A stretch of 64,000 nucleotides of DNA from Pseudomonadota bacterium (GTDB lineage Bacteria > Desulfobacterota > Desulfovibrionia > Desulfovibrionales > Desulfomicrobiaceae), in assembly GCA_018902545.1 (NCBI GenBank), contig JAHIQM010000006.1, positions 62,001 through 126,000 on the forward strand, read 5' to 3'. Every line of letters starts with the position of its first letter. Positions within the stretch are counted from its first letter, which is position 1. The translations under genes and the position numbers were made by a program. The notes below the pieces were generated by a model. It searched no databases and had not been told where the DNA came from. It saw nothing but the letters and a program-made list of their open reading frames with translations. Shown here piece after piece: positions 60,766 to 64,000 of the stretch.

Positions 60766-61488
60766 TTATTTCCTGGACGCGGCCCAGAGATGCAGCGAGA
60801 GGACAACGGTGGCGGCGGTCTCGAAGCGCAGGATGCTTTGGCCCAGGGTGACCGGGGCAAAGCCCTGTTCCAGAAAGAGGCGCGCCTCTGCGTCGTCCAG
60901 CCCTCCTTCCGGCCCGAGCACCGCCACGCAGCCCTGCGCATGCCCCAGCATGTCCGGGTCCAGCAGGCGGGCGTCTTCCTTTTCCCAGCACAGCACCTTC
61001 GAGCCCGTCTCCCCGGTGGCACGGATTACGTCCAGCGGTCCTGCGAAAGTTCGGATTTCCGGCAGCCAGACGGCCCCGCATTGCTTGGCCGCCTCCGAAA
61101 GCTGACGGTCCCACCCTTCCTTGCCCTGCTCCGGGACCTCGCCCTGCGATCTTACGGCCTGCCAGAACCAGACGGCGGAAGCGCCGAGTTCCACTGCCTT
61201 TTCCAGCAGAAATCCGCGCCGCACAGCCTTGGACCAGCCCACGGCCAGGGTCAGGGGAAGGGCGGGCCGCGGCGCGATATGCTCCTCCATCAGTTCCAGG
61301 GCAGCGTCACGCTTGCTTATCAGGACGATGCGAAAAAGCCCCCATCTTCCCCGGCCATCGAAGAGGCGGACCGTATCGCCGGGTTTTGAACGCAGCACGC
61401 GGGTCAGGTGGTGGAACTCGTCCCCCTGGACCGAAAAAGGCTCCCGCCACAGGGCGGGAGCCAGATAAAAGGAATTGAGCCGGGCCAT
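60766..61488 (-). CDS. rsmE: 16S rRNA (uracil1498-N3)-methyltransferase
   Basis: 240 residues. N-terminal PUA-like part ('EFHHLTRVLRSKPGDTVRLFDGRG') and SPOUT knot with 'VGWSKAVRRGFLLEKAVELG', 'VAVLGPEGGLDDAEA' and 'VTLGQSILRFETAATVVLS'. It methylates U1498 of 16S rRNA. It starts one base after the gcvT stop, in the same operon. Confidence 0.92.
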   Translation of the reverse strand: MARLNSFYLAPALWREPFSVQGDEFHHLTRVLRSKPGDTVRLFDGRGRWGLFRIVLISKRDAALELMEEHIAPRPALPLTLAVGWSKAVRRGFLLEKAVELGASAVWFWQAVRSQGEVPEQGKEGWDRQLSEAAKQCGAVWLPEIRTFAGPLDVIRATGETGSKVLCWEKEDARLLDPDMLGHAQGCVAVLGPEGGLDDAEARLFLEQGFAPVTLGQSILRFETAATVVLSLHLWAASRK

Positions 61489-62571
61489 CTAGGCCAGTTT
61501 CCTGCGGGCCGTTCCGGCGGTGTAAAAGGGCATGTCAACGCGCACGGCTTCGAGGGCGGTTCGGGGGCCTTTGACCGTGAAGGCCGTGGCTTCGGCCGCG
61601 TCCGCCCGCACGTAGGCCATGGCCACACAGTAGCCGAGGCTCGGGGCGATGGAGCCGCTGGTGACTGCGCCGACCAACTCGTCGCCCACATAGACTGCGT
61701 CATGGTGGCGGGCGCTGCGGCGGCCGTCGATGCGCAGGCCGATGAGCTTCTCGCGCACCTCGGCCAGTCCGGCCTTGCCGATGAAATCCGCCTCGCTCTT
61801 AAGCATGCCGCCGTAGCCCGCTTCCACCGGGGTGTGCTCCGGATCCAGGTCCTGGCCGTAGAGCGGCAGGCCGACTTCAAGGCGCAGGGTGTCCCGAGCG
61901 CCAAGGCCCGCCGGGCGGACGCGCTCGTCGGCCATGAGCCCATCCCAGAGCACCTGCGCCTTGTTCCAGGGCAGATAGAACTCGTAGCCCAGTTCTCCGG
62001 TGTAGCCGGTGCGACTGACAATGAGTTTGAACCCCTTGAATTCCACCTCGCGGAATCCGAAATAGCCCAGGCTTGACCAGTCTCCGGGCATGATCCGGCT
62101 GAGTACGTCATAGGAAGCCGGTCCCTGCAGATCGATCTTGGCGATGTCGAAGCTCTGGTTGCCCATGGTCAGGTTGGACGGGATGCGGCTTTGTATCCAG
62201 GCGAAGTCGGTGTCGATGCATGCCCCGTTGACCACGAGCATGAATTTTTCCTCTCCCAGGCGGTAGACGATGAGGTCATCGAGTACGCCGCCCTTGTCAT
62301 TGAGGAGAAAGCCGTAACGGCATTTTCCCGGAGCCAGGGTGGCCAGGTTGTGGGTCACGATGAGGGACAGGGCCTGGCTCGCGCCGTCGCCTTCAAGCAG
62401 AAATTCTCCCATGTGGGAGATGTCGAAAATGGAGGCGCTGGTTCTGGTCTGCTTGTGTTCCTCAAGAATCCCTGCGTATTGCACAGGCATGTCCCAACCC
62501 GCGAAAGGGACCATTCTGGCTCCGTTGTTCTTGTGCCAGGCGTGGAGGGGGGTGGTCAGCAATTCGGACAT
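61489..62571 (-). CDS. gcvT: Glycine cleavage system T protein (aminomethyltransferase)
   Basis: 360 residues. 'MVPFAGWDMPVQY', 'ASIFDISHMGEFLLEG', 'ISRTGYTGELGYEFYLP'-like 'SRTGYTGELGYE' and 'RDTLRLEVGLPLYGQDLDPEHTPVEAG' are standard GcvT motifs. It moves the methylene group from the H-protein to tetrahydrofolate. The gcvH and gcvP genes are not in the window and would lie elsewhere. Confidence 0.94.
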   Translation of the reverse strand: MSELLTTPLHAWHKNNGARMVPFAGWDMPVQYAGILEEHKQTRTSASIFDISHMGEFLLEGDGASQALSLIVTHNLATLAPGKCRYGFLLNDKGGVLDDLIVYRLGEEKFMLVVNGACIDTDFAWIQSRIPSNLTMGNQSFDIAKIDLQGPASYDVLSRIMPGDWSSLGYFGFREVEFKGFKLIVSRTGYTGELGYEFYLPWNKAQVLWDGLMADERVRPAGLGARDTLRLEVGLPLYGQDLDPEHTPVEAGYGGMLKSEADFIGKAGLAEVREKLIGLRIDGRRSARHHDAVYVGDELVGAVTSGSIAPSLGYCVAMAYVRADAAEATAFTVKGPRTALEAVRVDMPFYTAGTARRKLA

Positions 62572-62602
62572 AGGTGTTTCCCGCCGTTAAATGGTGATGG
62601 GC

Positions 62603-64000
62603 TTACGCTTCGGCCTTTGTCTTGCGTATGGCTTTAAGTTCGTCAACAAGTGAAACCAGCCTGCGGTAAAGCTTTCTGATTCTCAGCCCGTTTTCGGTCA
62701 GTTGGTCTTCCCGGGGCGTGAGGTAGGTTCTGATCAGGTAGCGGTCGTTGAGCATGGCCTCGGAAAAAAAGATGGCCTTGGAGACCAGTATGTCGAAATA
62801 ATTGGAAAACTCGAATTTTAGGTCGGCCAGGATGGCGGTGCTCAGGTGCAGCATGGTCAGGTACGAAATTTTTTTTCCCTTGTGGATTCTGCCCTTCAAA
62901 TCTTCGAGTTCTTTGATTTTTCTGGCCTGTCTGATGTAGCTGAAAGTGGTCCAGACTTCCTGGTGGAGGTCGTAGAGTTCGCCGAACTCCTCGGCCAGTC
63001 CGGGGTCGGTCAGGTAACCGTCCAGGACGCGCACGATTTCGGCGTAGAATTCGTCGGAGTAGCCAATCATGCGCCGCTGGTGCTTGGTCAGCCAAGCGTG
63101 CAGGAATTTGAGTCGCTTGTCGTGGCTGTCCGTGTTTTCGACGATGTCGTTTTTCTTGTAGACCACCCGTCCGATGAACTCGCCGCGCACGATGTCGTTG
63201 AGTTTGAGGCTCATGGTGTAGGTATCTTTGAGCAGGTTGACGGAGGTGCAGACCTCTGCCGTCAGGGGATGGACGATTTCCTGCCGCCAGACGGACAGGG
63301 CGCGATCCTGGCGCACGTTGTTGAGGTCGAATTTGTGCTGCCGGTAAATCACCCGCAGGATGACGATGCGCCGCTTGCGATCGACAAAGAACCCGCCCCG
63401 GTCCAGGAAATCGATGACATCCATGCCCCGGAGTTCCACTGGGACAAGGGCAATCTTCTCCACGCACGGGTAGGCGCGCCCCGTCTGGGTACTGAAGATG
63501 GAGGTCAGGGTGCGATCCGACTGCCCCAGCGCCTTGACCAGGAAATTCTCCCCCGTCTTGTGCAGGCGGCGGGCGAAAATGGCGGCCGAGGTCTTGCGTT
63601 CCGAGGAGATGGGGTAGCCGTAAAGCTCCATCAGGAACTGGTACACGAACTCGCGGTTTTGTTCGTAGAGGCGGTTGTCGCCGGACCTGAATTTTCGGGC
63701 CCGCAGGCCGAAGCGTTTGAGTTCGGTGTCCAGGTCCGAGGGCAGGGACGCGTAGATGCCGGACAGATAGAACAGCCCGTCGCGGTCCAGGGACATCACA
63801 TGGGCCCGGTCCATGCGGCTAAGGAAACCGATGAGCAGGGAATAGGAGGCGATGTCGGAGATGTGGTGATCGCTGACGGCCTCTTTGAATTCCTCGCGCA
63901 TGTCCTTGGGCATGTGGGCCAGGAAGCACTCCTGGTTCTTGCCCTGCAGCGTGGCTTCCAGTACGCAGCTGTCGCCCTGGACCCTGATGTCGGGGTCGCG
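62603..64000 (-). CDS. Conserved protein of unknown function (5' end outside window)
   Basis: The frame is open from the right edge of the window (reading RDPDIRVQGDSCVLEATLQG) to the stop at 62603, at least 465 residues. It is a soluble, charged, mostly helical protein with no cysteine motif, signal peptide or membrane helix. Features include 'SLLIGFLSRMDRAHVMSLDRD', 'FLDRGGFFVDRKRRIVILRVIYR' and a C-terminal coiled-coil-like segment. I do not recognise the family. It lies 31 nt upstream of gcvT on the same strand. Confidence 0.7.
   Translation of the reverse strand, partial: RDPDIRVQGDSCVLEATLQGKNQECFLAHMPKDMREEFKEAVSDHHISDIASYSLLIGFLSRMDRAHVMSLDRDGLFYLSGIYASLPSDLDTELKRFGLRARKFRSGDNRLYEQNREFVYQFLMELYGYPISSERKTSAAIFARRLHKTGENFLVKALGQSDRTLTSIFSTQTGRAYPCVEKIALVPVELRGMDVIDFLDRGGFFVDRKRRIVILRVIYRQHKFDLNNVRQDRALSVWRQEIVHPLTAEVCTSVNLLKDTYTMSLKLNDIVRGEFIGRVVYKKNDIVENTDSHDKRLKFLHAWLTKHQRRMIGYSDEFYAEIVRVLDGYLTDPGLAEEFGELYDLHQEVWTTFSYIRQARKIKELEDLKGRIHKGKKISYLTMLHLSTAILADLKFEFSNYFDILVSKAIFFSEAMLNDRYLIRTYLTPREDQLTENGLRIRKLYRRLVSLVDELKAIRKTKAEA

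Noticed and set aside
1-64000. CRISPR arrays, insertion sequences, phage genes, rRNA and tRNA
   Set aside because: I saw no regularly spaced repeats, transposase or integrase motifs, cloverleaf sequences or rRNA segments. A covariance-model search would be needed to rule out small RNAs.

Overview
The window looks like chromosome from a Desulfovibrionales-type sulfate/sulfite-reducing deltaproteobacterium (a Desulfomicrobium or Desulfovibrio relative). This is inferred from the protein types: a ~1230-residue divergent pyruvate carboxylase, TRAP transporters, a tungsten-type aldehyde oxidoreductase, sigma-54 activators, and a probable selenoprotein. The DNA is mostly GC-rich and tightly packed, with many 4-bp ATGA/GTGA gene overlaps. 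I see no rRNA, tRNA, CRISPR array, insertion sequence or phage gene. Both window edges cut genes: a TAXI-type TRAP binding protein at the left and an unknown conserved protein at the right.

Layout. 1-3360: TAXI-TRAP uptake genes with a small secreted protein between them. 3.6-8.2 kb: inositol-monophosphatase-family enzyme and pyruvate carboxylase. 8.4-20.4 kb: an accessory catabolic block that I read as an organosulfonate (sulfolactate/dihydroxypropanesulfonate) pathway. It holds SuyAB-like sulfo-lyase subunits, a GAF-AAA-Fis sigma-54 activator, and one long leftward operon (hydroxyacid dehydrogenase, DctPQM, AOR, MoaD-like, LarA-like racemase, ThiF-like). Both arms carry near-identical sigma-54 promoters (TTGGAAYGCTCYTTGCT), each with an upstream TGCCC-N6-GGGCA operator about 90-115 bp away. 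20.6-23.1 kb: ZnuC-ZnuB-Fur/Zur metal module. 23.3-26 kb: ferredoxin-nitroreductase and a homocysteine methyltransferase/MetF fusion. 26-33.3 kb: SH3-like secreted protein, NtrC-type two-component system, a decayed gene scrap with a 25-bp-period duplication, and a FecR-OmpA-CHASE2/HD-GYP operon. 33.6-38 kb: recQ, cca and a TolB-like protein. 38-42.7 kb: periplasmic binding protein, deoC-deoB, AI-2E-family permease and a receiver protein. 42.7-45.7 kb: zinc-ribbon and SPFH proteins, and pyrR. 45.7-53.6 kb: a long leftward operon (corC, lnt, prfB, GGDEF, MinD-like, UshA-like, dapF, dapA). 53.6-64 kb: PilZ-like, radical SAM, hybrid kinase, DUF2868/DUF3482 pair, rsmE, gcvT and an unknown gene.

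Two recoding sites lie within 3 kb of each other. prfB has the classical +1 frameshift at CUU-UGA. The UshA-like gene has an in-frame UGA at the second position of a CxxC motif, followed 18 nt later by a strong hairpin with a G-starting 3-nt loop. That gene is a very good selenoprotein candidate and would be missed or truncated by standard gene calling. The most interesting system hypothesis is the sulfonate cluster. It seems to replace known enzymes with a ferredoxin-linked AOR (for sulfolactaldehyde oxidation) and a nickel-dependent LarA-type racemase (for sulfolactate stereo-inversion) before C-S cleavage to pyruvate and sulfite. Sulfite would then feed respiration, and the adjacent pyruvate carboxylase could use the pyruvate.
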